64,000 nt of DNA from Protopterus annectens (Eukaryota; Chordata; Ceratodontiformes; Protopteridae), in contig NC_056727.1 in assembly GCF_019279795.1 (NCBI RefSeq), positions 1,205,327,301-1,205,391,300 on the forward strand, given 5' to 3'. The translations under genes were made by a program, and so were the position numbers. Of the stretch, positions 33,841 to 45,779 are shown piece after piece; the stretch's first letter is position 1, and the number at the start of each line of letters is the position of its first letter. Under the pieces are notes generated by a model. That model saw only the letters and a program-made list of their open reading frames with translations. It was not told the origin of the DNA and did not search any database.

Positions 33841-34164
33841 TGATGCCCCTGCACTGGTCCAGTAATCAAGGAGCCTCAGTCCTCATCACTGGCAGCAATG
33901 AGGGGCGTACACAACGGGAGGATGACAAGTACACACACACAGTAAAGTACAATTTCCCTTAAAAGCACACAGAGATCACAGTCAGTTTGGGGCTTGTTTC
34001 TCCCTCTTTCTCTAAATCCCCAATAAAACTCCCCACTGACACAGCTACAGGTTAAGATCTCAGCTGATGGGTCAAGCCAAGACCTCCAGCACCCTCTCTG
34101 TCCAACCAGTGCTTTGTGTCCCTGTCCAAGTAGCTAACATGCACTTTGAGATTTGATTTATATA

Positions 34165-34207
<43 letters not shown>

Positions 34208-34510
34208 GGGGAAGGCTGGCACGTTTATTAGCTATGCCCCAATTCTGCCCAGACTATAAGGTAGTTATCACTGCCACCAACCCTTACTTATCAGCTACTT
34301 AAAGGCCCTTACAAAAGGTGACCAATCCTACTGTGTAATGTTACTCTTATTCAAACAAATGGTAAGTATGCCCAAGACTAAGGCTATTTAGGACTGGCCT
34401 GTACTGTGTCACCAAATACATATGCAAGTACACTAAGAGCTTAAATATGTCTCTCAAATATCAGCCACAAAGATAGGTTTAAATATATTTAATAATGAAT
34501 AATAAAAGAA
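33841..34510 (-). repeat. Gypsy 5' LTR, inner part
   Basis: On the minus strand this is the end of the 5' LTR (closing GCAGGGGCATCA), followed by the leader ATATTAATTGGTTAGC. It matches 27683-28563 in inverted orientation. The LTR continues at 44761 beyond DIRS C. It includes a CA microsatellite at 34164-34204. Confidence 0.85.
34164..34204. repeat. (CA)n microsatellite in 5' LTR
   Basis: About 20 CA units, the counterpart of the GT run at 28199-28258. Confidence 0.95.
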
Positions 34511-34836
34511 AGTACAGTTTTGTACCTACCATAAATGTAGATGTTCGAAGATCCACATTGCTGCAGTCATAACCTGTGGGTAGCCCGCTGTCCTCGGTCG
34601 GCCCGAATACCAAAGTATTAGGCTGGCGTCGGTCATGGTCGCTCAGATCTGACGTCAGTACGCCATGGTATTAAAGCGCATGACCGACGTCATATCCTCA
34701 GTCTTTCTTGCCCCAGATGTCAGAAGGCCCTAAAAGAAAGGCCATAGCCAAAACAGAAAACCTCCAAAACCCATGTACAAACAATATTTACAACCCAAAC
34801 CATACAACCACTCCAAACTACAGAGGGAAGGAGGGA

Positions 34837-34922
34837 GACTGCAGCAATGTGGATCTTGAACATCTACATTTATGGTAGGTACAAAACTGTACTATGTACT
34901 TCATCTCACATTGCTGCAGTCA
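34837..34922. repeat. DIRS C internal complementary region
   Basis: 34837-34893 is the inverted complement of the left end (34511-34568). 34894-34922 is the inverted complement of the right end (44732-44760). Together they show the two ends joined head to tail, as in a circle. Confidence 0.85.
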
Positions 34923-35029
34923 TAACCTGTGGGTAGAATCCCAAAGCAAATGTAAAGGGAGGTTGGCAAAATCATAAAGCATTGGGAGCTGCTAACATGC
35001 CCTGTAAGACTGCAGTGGCAAACCCAGCC

Positions 35030-36094
35030 CTAGATTTGGAATAAAGAGGAGATGGTAATGTTTAGAAAAGTGTGCACTGAACTCCAAGTAGCTGCTTCCA
35101 AAATATCTTTAGTAGCTACACCCTTAAAAAGCAGTAGAAGTGGCAGTAGCCCTAGTGGAATGAGGTCTGATTCCAGCCGAATCTCCTTACCATGATGAGA
35201 ATAACAAAAGCAATACAATGGCCAATCCACTTAGAAATAGTTTGTTTTGAAACAGGTTTCCCTGAGAGCCCAAAGCAAAAGAAACAAATAACTGTTGAGA
35301 CTGTCTGAACCCTTTAGTCCTGCTCAAATAATAACGAACTGCCTGTGAATATCCAAAGTGTGCAAAATTTTCTCCCTTTATTTTGGGGATCAGCATAAAA
35401 AGTAGGCAAATGAATAGATTGGTTCAAGGCCACATTTGAAACCACTTTAGGCATAAAAGTAGGGTTAGTAGAGAGATACCCTATCCTTATGAAAATCAGG
35501 AAGGGTTCAACTGCCATTAGAGCCTGTAATTCAGATACCCTTCTAGCAGACGTAATGGCCAACAAAAAAGCAGTCTTCCAAGACAAAAACTTTAACTCAG
35601 ACGTAGCTGCAGGTTCAAAAGGAGGTAAAGTAAGTTTTTCCAACACAAAATTGAGATCCCAAGAAGGAGTAGGAGCTGGGTCTTATGTTCTTTGCCCCTC
35701 TAAGGAATTGCTTAAACAAAGGATGAGAGAATAATGGTGGATCACAGTCATAGTGAGCAGAAATGGCTGCAGCATGAACTTTTACAGAGGAGAAAGACAA
35801 ACCCTTGTCTAATAATTCTGTAAGATATTGAAGAGAAACACTCAAATTAGGCCTGGAAACATCAAAGCTCTTTATGCTCCAAATAAAAAATCTCCTCCAT
35901 TTATCAGCATAAACTTTCCTTGTACTAGGCCTTCTGGCCTCCAAAATGACATTCAAAACTTGTTGAGTAAGCTGCGACCCTCCAGGTTCTAGAACAGAAT
36001 ATGCCAGGCTGTTACATGCAGGGACTGTATCCTGACATTGAGGAAATGATTGCCTGCCTGAGACAAAAGGTGCAGAATTGAAGGCAAAGGCCAA
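35030..36094 (-). pseudogene. DIRS C tyrosine recombinase region
   Basis: Same domain as in copies A and B: RRPSTRKVYADKWRR near 35900, AISAHYDCDPPLFSHP near 35740, ARRVSELQALMAVEPF near 35530. Fossil coding sequence, broken. Confidence 0.82.
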
Positions 36095-36181
36095 GGGGCT
36101 AACTCCTCAGCAGAGGGTACCAGTGCTGTCGAGGCCAATCTGGAGCTATTAGAATCATGGAGGGCTTGTCTTGTCTGACCT

Positions 36182-37332
36182 TCAAGAGCACCTTGGGAAG
36201 GAGAGGCAGAGGAGGAAAGGCATAGACGTGAAGATTGCTCCAACTGAATGATAGTGTCCAGATCGTGGCAGTGTTGCGTCCATACACTTTTGAGATACCA
36301 TTGTAGCTTCCTCATATGCAGTTTGGCATTGGGAAGCACCAGAATACAAGATGCCATGAACCCCAAGGCTTGAAGGACTGTCCTTGCAGTCAGCCTGGAC
36401 CGTAGAGACAATTGTTGGAAGTAAAGTGTAAGATTTCTTTGCTTGTCCGGGGTCAAAAAAGCCATCTGGGAGGCTGTATTCAGTCTCACACCCAGAAAGC
36501 ACATTTCCTGAGAGGGTACTAGACTGGACTTTGTTTCGTTCACAGAATACCCTAGGCACCTTAACACTGCCATAACATACTGTAGATGGTGAAGTAGCTT
36601 GTTTTTGTCTTGAGCAAGAATCAGGCAATCGTCCAAATAAGGATAAATTTGTATTCATCTTAACCTTAAGAAGGCTATCACCGGAGCCAGAACCTTTGTG
36701 AACACCCTGGGCGCAGTAGATAAGCCAAAGGGCAATGCAGAGAACTGATAATGTAAAGTCCCAGCTTGAAAACGCAGGAATCTCCTGCAACTGGGCCTGA
36801 TAGGAACATGAAGATAAGCCTCTTTGAGATCCAGAGTTACCATCCAGTGATCTTTGCCCAACAGAGGCAGAAGTTGTTGCAACGTCAACATTTTCAATTT
36901 TGGAATGTCCAGGTATGTGTTGAGGATAGATAAATCCAAAATTGGCCTCCAAGTGTTTCCTTTCTTTGGTACAAGAAACAGGCGAGAATAAAATCCTAGG
37001 CCCACTTCTGACAGAGGGACCTGCTGTATAGCCCCCATTTGAAGAAGTAAAGAAATCTGTTTGTGAGCCTCTACCCTTTGCTGAGGAGGAACGTCTGGCA
37101 TGCCTTTGAAAGGAGGCAATGTGTGGAAATAAAACTTGTAGCCTCGGTCTATAATGTCCAACACCCATTTGTCCTGGGTGACTAAAAGCCAGTTTTGCCT
37201 GAAGAGTGCCAACTTTCCTGCCAGAGGAGCTGCCAGACAGGAAGGATCTGGCAGCTGAAGATGCAGGTCATTGGGTCTGTTTACGAAGGACTGGCCCCTG
37301 CCCTCACCTGTAGATTGTGCAGGGAACTCCAC
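36182..37332 (-). pseudogene. DIRS C reverse transcriptase/RNase H region
   Basis: RT blocks visible: PKKGNTWRPILDLSILNTYL near 36920-36980, VTLDLKEAYLHVPIR near 36810, LPFGLSTAPRVF near 36720, and the YxDD-region remnant MDDCLILAQ near 36630. Fossil coding sequence. Confidence 0.82.
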
Positions 37333-38048
37333 GTTCTAGGCCTGAAAGAACCCTGAGCTCTGCCCCTACCACGCCTAGATCTGCCCCTAGACTGTAAATC
37401 AGAAGAAGGGTAAGCCCATCCCTTAGTAGGCCAATTTCTGCTAAACTTAGGGGGCTGCACCTGCAAAAAATCCTTAACAGTCTGCATAGACTTAGCTTTG
37501 TCTTCCATTTTCTTTAAGACAGACTCCACAGGAGAACCAAACAAAACTTCAGACTGCAGAGGAGCATCCAAAATTCGAGCTTTAACATGCTCTGACAAGT
37601 TCTGATCCTTAAGCCAGGCGTGCCTACGAATAACTGATCCAGTGGCAGCCACCCTGGAAGAAGCCTGTAAAGCATCAAAAAGTACAGTTTTGTACCTACC
37701 ATAAATGTAGATGTTCGAAGATCCACATTGCTGCAGTCCTTACACTTGGGTAGTCCGCTGTCCTCGGTCGGCCCGAATATCAAAGTATAAGGCTGACGTC
37801 GGTCAAGGCGCATTTGACTGACATCAGGACGTCAGGGTACAAATGTGCATGACCGACGTCATATCCTCAGTCTTTTCTTGCCCCAGATGTCAGAAGACCC
37901 TAAAAATAAAGGTCAAAACCAAAAGACAGCAAGACAAACAATCAAGCACCCTTGCCCTAATTATATGTACAAAATATACACTATATACACAATATTTACA
38001 ACTCAACCCACACAACCACCTCTAACTACAGAGGGGAAGGAGGGAATT

Positions 38049-38136
38049 GGACTGCAGCAATGTGGATCTTCGAACATCTACATTTATGGTAGGTACAAAA
38101 CTGTACTATGTTCTTCATCTCACATTGCTGCAGTCC
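38049..38136. repeat. DIRS B internal complementary region
   Basis: 38049-38107 is complementary to the left end at 37681-37738. 38108-38136 is complementary, over all 29 bases, to the right end at 43112-43140. Confidence 0.9.
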
Positions 38137-38184
38137 TTACACTTGGGTAGAATCCCAAAGCAGAGGTATGGGAGGATGGCCAAA

Positions 38185-39325
38185 CTATAAGGAAGCAGGA
38201 GCTGCCAAAATGCCCTGCAAAACAGCAGTGGCAAAACCAGCCCTGGATTTAGAGTAAAGTGGCAGGTGATAATGCCTAGAGAAAGTATGCACTGAACTCC
38301 AAGTAGCTGCCTCCAAAATATCCTTGGTTGCCACCCCCCTCAAAAAAGCTGTCGAAGTGGCAGTAGCTCTAGTGGAATGAGGCCTAATCCCAGCTGGAAT
38401 CTCCTTGCCATGATGGGAATAACAAAAAGCAATGCAAAACCCAATCCACTTAGAAATAGTTTGTTTTGACACAGGCTTGTCCTGAGAACTCAAATCAAAA
38501 GAAACAAATAACTGCTGAGACTGCCTGAACCCTTTAGTTCTGTCCAAATAATATCGCAACTGCCTGTGTACATCTAAAGTGTGCAAAATCTTTTCCCCTT
38601 TATTTTGGGGATTTGCATAAAAAGTAGGCAAATGAATAGTTTGGTTTAGAGCCACACTAGAAACCACCTTAGGCATAAAGGAAGGATTAGTACGTAAAGA
38701 TACCCTATCCTTATGGAAAATCAAGAAAGGCTCAACCGCCATAAGGGCCTGCAATTCAGAAACCCTTCTTGCAGAGGTAATGGCCAACAAAAAGCAGTCT
38801 TCCATGATAAATATTTCAACTCAGAAGTAGCTGCAGGCTCAAAAGGTTGTAGAGTGAGTTTCTCCAACACAAAATTGAGATCCCAAGCAGGAGTAGGAGC
38901 TCTTGGGGTCTTATATTCTTTGCCCCTCTAAGAAATTGCTTGAACAAAGGATGAGAAAACAATGGTGGGTCACAATCATAGTGAGCCGAAATTGCTGCAG
39001 CATGAACCTTAATAGAAGAGAAAGACAAACCTTTGTCCAGTAACTCAGTAAGATATTGAAGAGCCACACTCAAATTAGGCTCAGAAACATCAAAATCATT
39101 TGCTGCACTCCAAAATAAAAATCTCTTCCATTTATCTGCGTACACTTTCCTTGTACTAGGCCTTCTAGCTTCCAAAATTACATTCAAAACTTGCTGAGGA
39201 AGTGGAGGCCCACTATGATTCAAAACAGAATATGCCAGGCTGTTAGGTGCAGAGAGTGAAGCTTGACATTGAGCAAATGGCTGTCCTCCTGTGACAACAG
39301 GTGTGGAATCGAAGGCAAAGGCCAT
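38185..39325 (-). pseudogene. DIRS B tyrosine recombinase region
   Basis: Best-preserved recombinase in the window. It has RRPSTRKVYADKWKRFLFWS near 39150, AISAHYDCDPPLFSHPLF near 38970, ARRVSELQALM near 38760, IRPHSTRATATSTAF near 38370 (HxxR box) and a closing tyrosine-containing stretch (HYHLPLYSKSRAG near 38240). The order and spacing are those of DIRS recombinases. Fossil. Confidence 0.88.
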
Positions 39326-39349
39326 GGAGGCTTCCGTACCAGACTTCTC

Positions 39350-41320
39350 AGTAATGGGTACCAGTGCTGTCGAGGAAATCTGGAGCTATTAAAATCATCC
39401 TTGGCTTGTCCTGTCTGACCTTTAGAAGTACCTTTGGAAGGAGAGGCAGAGGCGGAAAGGCATACACATGAAGATTGCTCCAGTTGAAAGAAAGAGCATC
39501 CACTCTCCAAGCTGTGGGATGAAACCTTTTTGTGCAAAACTTTGGCAGCTGATGGTTTAGTGGAGAAGCGAACAGATCTATGTCTGGAGTTCCCCATGAC
39601 ACTGTCAATTTCTGAAATACATGAGGATCCAATTTCCACTCGTGGGGATCCATAATTCGTCTGCTCAACACATCTGCTAAGGAGTTCTGTGCTCCTGGCA
39701 GAAACCTTGCCTGAAGATTGAGCTGTAAACCGAGAGCAGTCTCCCACAAAATCATTGCTTGCCTGCATAGAGGATAAGAATGCCCCTTGCTTGTTGATGT
39801 ACCACATGACAGTTGTGTTGTCTGTTAGAATCAACACCTGCCCTGGAAGAAGTAAATCCTTGAAAGCTATTAATGCAAACTGGACTGCTAACATCTCCTT
39901 CAGGTTGATATGTAGATGTTGTAGTCTGGCAGGCCACTTGTCTTGTATCCACTTTCCATTTAGATGAGCTCCCAAGCTTTGTCTGAGGCATCTGTCGTTA
40001 AAATCTGACTCGCCTCTGGCCGGGTCACAGAGAGTCCCTTGTTTAGGTGACATTCCTGAGCCCACCACAAAAATTCCTTTTGAATGCAAGGTATTATTTG
40101 AATGACAGTGTCCAGATCCTGGCAGTGCTGTGTCCATACATTTTTGAGATACCATTGCAGCTTCCTCATATGCGGTTTGGCATTGGGAAGCACCAGAATA
40201 CAAGATGCCATGAACCCTAAGGCTTGAAGGACTGTCCTTGCAGTCAGCCCGGACTGATGAGATAGTTGATGGAAGTAAAGGGAAAGACTCTTTTGTTTGT
40301 CCGGGGTTAAAAGGCCATCTGGGATGCTGTATTCAGTCTCACACCCAGAAAGCACATGTCCTGAGAGGGTACTAGACTGGACTTTATTTCGTTCACAGAA
40401 TACCCCAGGCATCTTAGCACTGCTATCACATATTCCAGATGATGAAGAAGCTCTTCCCTTCCTTGAGCCAGAATCAGGCAGTCGTCCAAATAAGGATAGA
40501 TCTGTATTCCTTTGAGCCTGAAGAAAGCTATCAGTGGAGCCAGAACTTTCGTGAACACTCTGGGCGCAGTAGATAAGCCAAAGGGCAATGCAGAGAACTG
40601 ATAGTGAGAAGTCCCAGCTCGAAAACGCAGATACTTCCTGCAACTTAGTCTGATAGGAACATGAAGGTAAGCCTCCTTGAGATCCAGAGTTACCATCCAA
40701 TGATTTTTGCCCAGCAGAGGTAAAAGCTGCTGTAACGTCAACATCTTGAACTTGGGAATGTCCAGATAAGTGTTGAGGATAGATAAGTCCAAAATTGGTC
40801 TCCACGTGTTCCCTTTCTTTGGTACTAGGAACAGGCGAGAATAAAATCCTAGGCCCACTTCTGGCATAGGGACTGGCTGTATGGCCCCTATGTGGAGTAA
40901 CAGAGAAATTTGCTTGTGAGCCTCTATTCTTTGTTGAGGGGGAACGTCTGGCATGCCTTTGAAAGGAGGCAAGGTATGGAAATAAAACCTGTAACCGTGG
41001 TGTATGATATCCAATACCCATCTGTCTTGGGTAATTAAACTCCAATTTTCTTTGAAAAGTGCCAACCTTCCTCCCAAAGGTGCTGCCAGACGAGAAGGCT
41101 CTGGCAGCTGAAAAGGTAGGTCATTGGGTCTGTTTACGAAAGGACTGACCCCTGCCCTCACCAAGACTGTGCAGGAGAACTCCTGTTCTAGGCCTGAAAG
41201 AGCCCTGAGCTCTGCCCCTACCACGCCTAGATCTACCCCTAGACTGGGAATCATAAGAAGGATACGTCCACCCCTTAGTAGGCCAATTTCTACTAAACTT
41301 TGGAGGCTGGACCTGCAAAA
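39350..41320 (-). pseudogene. DIRS B reverse transcriptase and RNase H region
   Basis: The RT spans about 40300-41060, with PKKGNTWRPILDLSILNTYL, VTLDLKEAYLHVP, LPFGLSTAPRVFTKVL and catalytic YLDDCLILAQ. The RNase H portion at 39700-40010 has ILTTDASDKAW and LILTDNTTVMWYINKQG. Downstream sequence (39350-39750) has the ALSFNWSNLHVYAFPPLPLL stretch found in vertebrate DIRS pol proteins. Fossil. Confidence 0.87.
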
Positions 41321-42640
41321 ATCTTTAACAGTCTGCATAGACTTAGCCTTGTCTTCCATTTTCTTTAAAACTGCCTCAACAGGAGAACCAAACAACACGT
41401 CAGATTGTAAAGGAGCATCTAAAATCCTTGTTTTAACATGGTCAGATAAATTTTGATCCCTCAGCCAGGCGTGCCTGAAGAACTGACCCAGTGGCAGCCA
41501 CCCTAGACGAGGCCTGTACAGCATCAAAACCACATTGCAAAGAATGCTTACCCACCTGTTCAGAAACATGTACTAAATCTTGCAACTCTTTACAATCAAT
41601 ACCTTCTGCCAGAGCATCAACCTTAGACTTCAATTGTGAAAGGAGATAGTTTTGGTATTTCAACATGTGAAACTGGCAATTCAAAGCCCTCATAGCAAGA
41701 GTGGAAGAAGTATAAACTTTCTTTCCCCATCTATCCAAGGCCCTGGCCTCTGTCTGCAGGAACCGGATTCTTTACAACAGAAGCCTTAACACCTTTAGGC
41801 CCCTGGCTAACAGTTTCTGGGTCTGCCCTAGGACTCTTAAAAGATACTTATGAGCTTCAGACACCCTGTCATATCTATCTGGTTTTACAGGAGCAGGAGG
41901 CAAAGAATCAGGATTAAGAGAAGCCTCTGTAAAACATCTTCCACTACATCCAAAACAGGAGGTATAGCCAAAGGCCTATGCTGGGGTAAAACAAAATTCC
42001 CTAAGCCTTTTCCTGGAATCAGAGAAGTCCTGACCTTCCCACTTAAAATGCTCCCTCATGGAATGAAGAGTTTCTGAAAAGAAAAATCCTCAGGAGGAGA
42101 AGCAGGAGGAGTAGAATCATCTACATCAGAATCAGAATAAGGAGAGTACTCCTGCAAGTCTTCAGCAAGACTCTGAAACATCTGAAGCCTGCTCAAAACT
42201 CCCTAGCTCAGGCTCCACCCTAGGTCTCTTATCAGGAGGGCATAGAACCCCTAATCAAAGTAATCAAATCTTCTGCCATTTTAAGCATATGCTTCTTGGG
42301 CACAGTTCCTGAAGAACTAGGGGTAACACCAACTGAAGCTAAACCTGGCCTGCCCCTGGGAGAAGCCTTGGAAACAGAAGGAGAGGGCCTAACCACCCTA
42401 GGCAGGGAGGGGAGTGTAGTAACCTGAGAAGCCCCATCAGCCTGGCCTGCCTCCTGAGAGGCCACATCCTGCAATAACAAAGTCACCCCCTGGGATCCCA
42501 AAGAAACCTCCGGTGGAACCACCGCTCCACCGACACCTCTAAAGAACCGGCGTCCGGTACTGACGGTTCCTCTAGCCTAGTTTTAACAGCTTTGTCCTTG
42601 CGCTTCTTCGAAGAAGCGGCCAGAGCATCCGACGGCATTT
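41120..42640 (-). pseudogene. DIRS B gag region
   Basis: Begins near 42640 with a lysine-rich MPSDALAASSKKRKDK stretch and continues through a serine/proline-rich segment. It then aligns with copy C gag (43098-44285), including MRALNCQFHMLKYQN near 41690. The role is presumed nucleocapsid/RNA binding. The sequence is DIRS-specific and has no retroviral zinc knuckle. Fossil. Confidence 0.75.
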
Positions 42641-43097
42641 TATAATTGCACCGCTTCAGACTAACCTGGCACAATCTAATCTTCTCTTAATAGTGCGCTT
42701 ATTGAATCTAGCACAAGAGCGACACCCAACAACGCCGTGCTCGCCCTAAACAAGGAATACACAAAGTATGGTAGTCTCTATGCGGTATCTGTTTCCCACA
42801 AGAAATACAATTATTCACTTTTTCTGACATCCGGTAAACCACTGAGGCAAGAAAAAACTAAAATATTCCCCAACGGGTACTTAGCCAACTTTGATTCGGT
42901 CTGAAACTCAAATCGAAATTTCAGAACGCCAACCGGCACTTGCAACGCTGCTTCTGCATCGGACCATGCAGCAAAAAAGACTGAGGATATGACGTCGGTC
43001 ATGCGCATTTGTACCCTGACGTCCTGATGTCAGTCAAATGCGCCTTGACCGACGTCAGCCTTATACTTTGATATTCGGGCCGACCGAGGACAGCGAA

Positions 43098-44285
43098 CTA
43101 CCCAAGTGTAAGGACTGCAGCAATGTGAGATGAAGAACATCCACACTGCAAAGAATGCTTACCCACCTGATCAGAGGCATGAACCAAATCCTGTAATTCC
43201 TTACACTCTATGCCCTCTGCCAAAGCATCTACCTTAGATTTTAACTGAGTAAGGAGAAAATTCTGGTACTTCAACATATGAAACTGGCAATTCAAAGCCC
43301 TCATTGCTAGAGTGGAAGAGGTATACACTTTTTTACCCCACCTATCCAAAGCTCTAGAATCTTTATCCATAGGAACTGGATTCTTTACAACAGAAGCCCT
43401 GACACCCTTAGGTCCCTGGCTAATAGTTTCTGGGTCAGCCCTTGGGCTCTTATACAGATATTTATGAGCCTCTGGCACTCTGTAATACCTATCTGGTTTA
43501 ACTGGCGCAGGAGGCAAAGAGTCTGGATTAAGGGAAGCCTCAGAGAAAACATCCTGAACAACATCCAAAACAGGAGGTATAGACAAGGGCCGATGTTGTG
43601 GTAAAAACAAAAATTCCCTAAGCCTCTTTCGGGAATCTGAGAAATCCTGACCTTCCCATTTAAAATGCTCCCTCATAGAATGCAAGGTTTCTGAAAAAGA
43701 AAAATCCTCTGGAGGAGAAGCAGAAGGACTGGAATCCTCTGTGTCTGAATCAGAATAAGGAGGAAAATCCTGAATGCCTTCAGCCGAAGACTCTGAGTAA
43801 TCTGAAGCCTGTTCCAAACGTTCCACCTCTGGCTCCACTCTAGGCCTCTTATCTGGAGGGGGCATAGAACCCCTGATTAAAGAAATCAAATCTTCTGCCA
43901 TTTTAAGCATGTGTTTTTTAGGTACAGAACCTGCAGAACTAGGACTGACACCAGAGGAAGGCAAACCAGGCCTGACCTTGGAAGGTACCTTAGAGACAGA
44001 AGGAGAAGGCCTAACCACCTTAGGCAAAGAAGGGAGTACAGCAACCTGAGAGGCCCCCTCAGCCTGACCTGACTCCTGAGAGGCCACATCTTGCAAAATT
44101 AACGGCTCCCCCTGAGACTCAGCTGAAACCTCGGCTGGATCTACAGATTCCACTGTAGTTTCTAAAGAACCGGCGTCCGGAACGGACAACTCATCCTGTT
44201 TGGACTTTAACGATTTTTCCTTGCGCTTCTTAGCGGTGGCGGCGCCGGAGGATCCACGGCATATTGTAATTACACCACTTACCAA
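43098..44285 (-). pseudogene. DIRS C gag region, N-terminal part
   Basis: A 395-codon frame whose last part (43098-43140) already lies in copy B. Lysine-rich start (KKRKEKSLKSKQDEL), then acidic and serine-rich segments (SDSDTEDSSPSASPP) and the MRALNCQFHMLKYQNFLL block. The remaining gag sequence of copy C resumes at 37652 after the copy B insertion. Fossil coding sequence. Confidence 0.8.
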
Positions 44286-44760
44286 GACAAGCCTAGCAAT
44301 CTAACCTCGTTTAATGGTGCGCTTATTAAATCTAGCACAAAGCGACACCCGACTACGTGCTCAGGCCCCAAACAAGGAATACAGAGAGTGGTAATCCCTA
44401 TGCGTATCAGTTTCCCACAAGAAATACAATTATTCACTTTTTCTGACATCCGAATTAACTGAGGCAAGAAAAACAAAATATTCAACGGGGTACTTAGCCC
44501 AACTTGGTTTTCGGTCTGAAACTCAGAATACGACAATTTCAGAACGCCGAACGGCACTTGCAAACACTGCTTCTGCTTCGGACCATGCGGCAAGAAAGAC
44601 TGAGGATATGACGTCGGTCATGCGCTTTAATACCATGGCGTACTGACGTCAGATCTGAGCGACCATGACCGACGCCAGCCTAATACTTTGGTATTCGGGC
44701 CGACCGAGGACAGCGGACTACCCACAGGTTATGACTGCAGCAATGTGAGATGAAGAACAT

Positions 44761-45594
44761 CAAAACAATACTCAAACAACACAGTAACTGCAGAGTTAAG
44801 AATCACAGGAAATATTTTAAAACAACATTGCACAACAGTCTCAAATAAATACAGAAAACATCTAATCTAATCTTTACTATATTCCTATCTATAGCTAAGA
44901 GACATTACTATATCCTGGTTACTTACTATTAGCAAGGCAAGTACTGATGATGAGTATTTCCAGGTCAAAGCCAAAATACAAAATGCCCTCTCTTCCTCTC
45001 TGAGAGAATTCTTAAATTAATAATCACCATTACTGCTGGGTTAGGTCAGATGACATCACTCTGTCTCCTGACTTCAGTTCCCAGGATAAACAGATACTTA
45101 GAATTCAACACCTCTCTGTCAAAAATCCGTATCTCTCAGAAGTGTGCAGCTGCTAGGAAATCATAGAGCAATAAAAACACTTTTACATTTAAAACCTAGT
45201 AATTATTTCTGTTTCAGGACAATAGGAAAACCTCTTATCTCTAGACTTTGTGTCTGCTTTCTGCACTGAAACTAACACAATCGTAAAACACTTTACTTTT
45301 CAACTTATTTTCTTGATGTTTTGAAAGTTAACGCTGCATGTTCCAGTTTCTATTATTACAACATACATTAGCACAGGTATACAGTTTATATACATTTCTG
45401 TTCTTTTCCAGTAGGGTACACAGTGGTTATATTTTAGCTCAGCACTTTGCATACACTTCTGCACAAGTAGTTTAATATACACATAACATATAGGTCTCTT
45501 AAATTTGTAAGACAAGTAAATGAATCATATTACCCTTTACAATTGACACACGACTATCCACAAAGTTTCTGATAGCTGGGCTGGCAGTGTCACA
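44761..45594 (-). repeat. Gypsy 5' LTR, outer part
   Basis: On the minus strand the LTR starts TGTGACACTGCCAGCCC at 45594. 45280-45594 matches the 3' LTR piece at 28578-28892 directly. 44761-45029 matches 27683-27930 in inverted orientation. 45030-45279 has no counterpart elsewhere in the window. With 33841-34510 the LTR totals about 1.5 kb and runs from TGTGACAC to a CA end. Confidence 0.85.
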
Positions 45595-45779
45595 TATGCC
45601 ATATAAAAAATACTATACATATATATGTATAGTCGTGTTGAGATTTTGTAAAAACAAGGTGAGTACCTTCACATGGTGAACCAAGACTTGAAGATGAACT
45701 TGGTTCCAGCAATACTACTGTCCATTTCATGCTGATTTCATCATCTCTCCATTTCCTTTTTTGAGAAAGTCACCAAGGC

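Larger units (their letters stand above)
37681..43140 (-). mobile_element. DIRS retrotransposon copy B, looks structurally whole (fossil)
   Basis: Inner DIRS of the nest, 5.46 kb, with every structural part: left end (37681-37738), internal complementary region (38049-38136), tyrosine recombinase (38185-39325), RNase H and RT (39350-41320), gag (about 41120-42640), right end (43112-43140). It is inserted within copy C gag between CATCAAAA (37680) and CCACACTGCAAAG (43141). The uninterrupted counterpart in B itself reads CATCAAAACCACATTGCAAAG at 41522, which proves the insertion and shows no target duplication. It is the youngest layer of the nest. The coding frames are broken in a handful of places, so it is not active as it stands. 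Confidence 0.92.
34511..44760 (-). mobile_element. DIRS retrotransposon copy C, split by copy B (fossil)
   Basis: Outer DIRS of a nested pair. Its own sequence is 34511-37680 plus 43141-44760, about 4.8 kb. Both element ends are present (AGTACAGTTTTGTACC at 34511 and ...GATGAAGAACAT at 44760), as is the internal complementary region (34837-34922). Read right to left: gag (43098-44285 continuing at 37281-37652), RT/RNase H (36180-37332), tyrosine recombinase (35030-36094). The 395-codon gag frame is the longest. Elsewhere it is broken in several places. It is inserted in the Gypsy 5' LTR near TAATAAAAGA. DIRS elements do not make target duplications, and none is seen. Confidence 0.9.

Noticed and set aside
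41124-41456. A 110-codon plus-strand ORF inside DIRS B
   Set aside because: Antisense shadow of gag/pol coding sequence with no independent motif.
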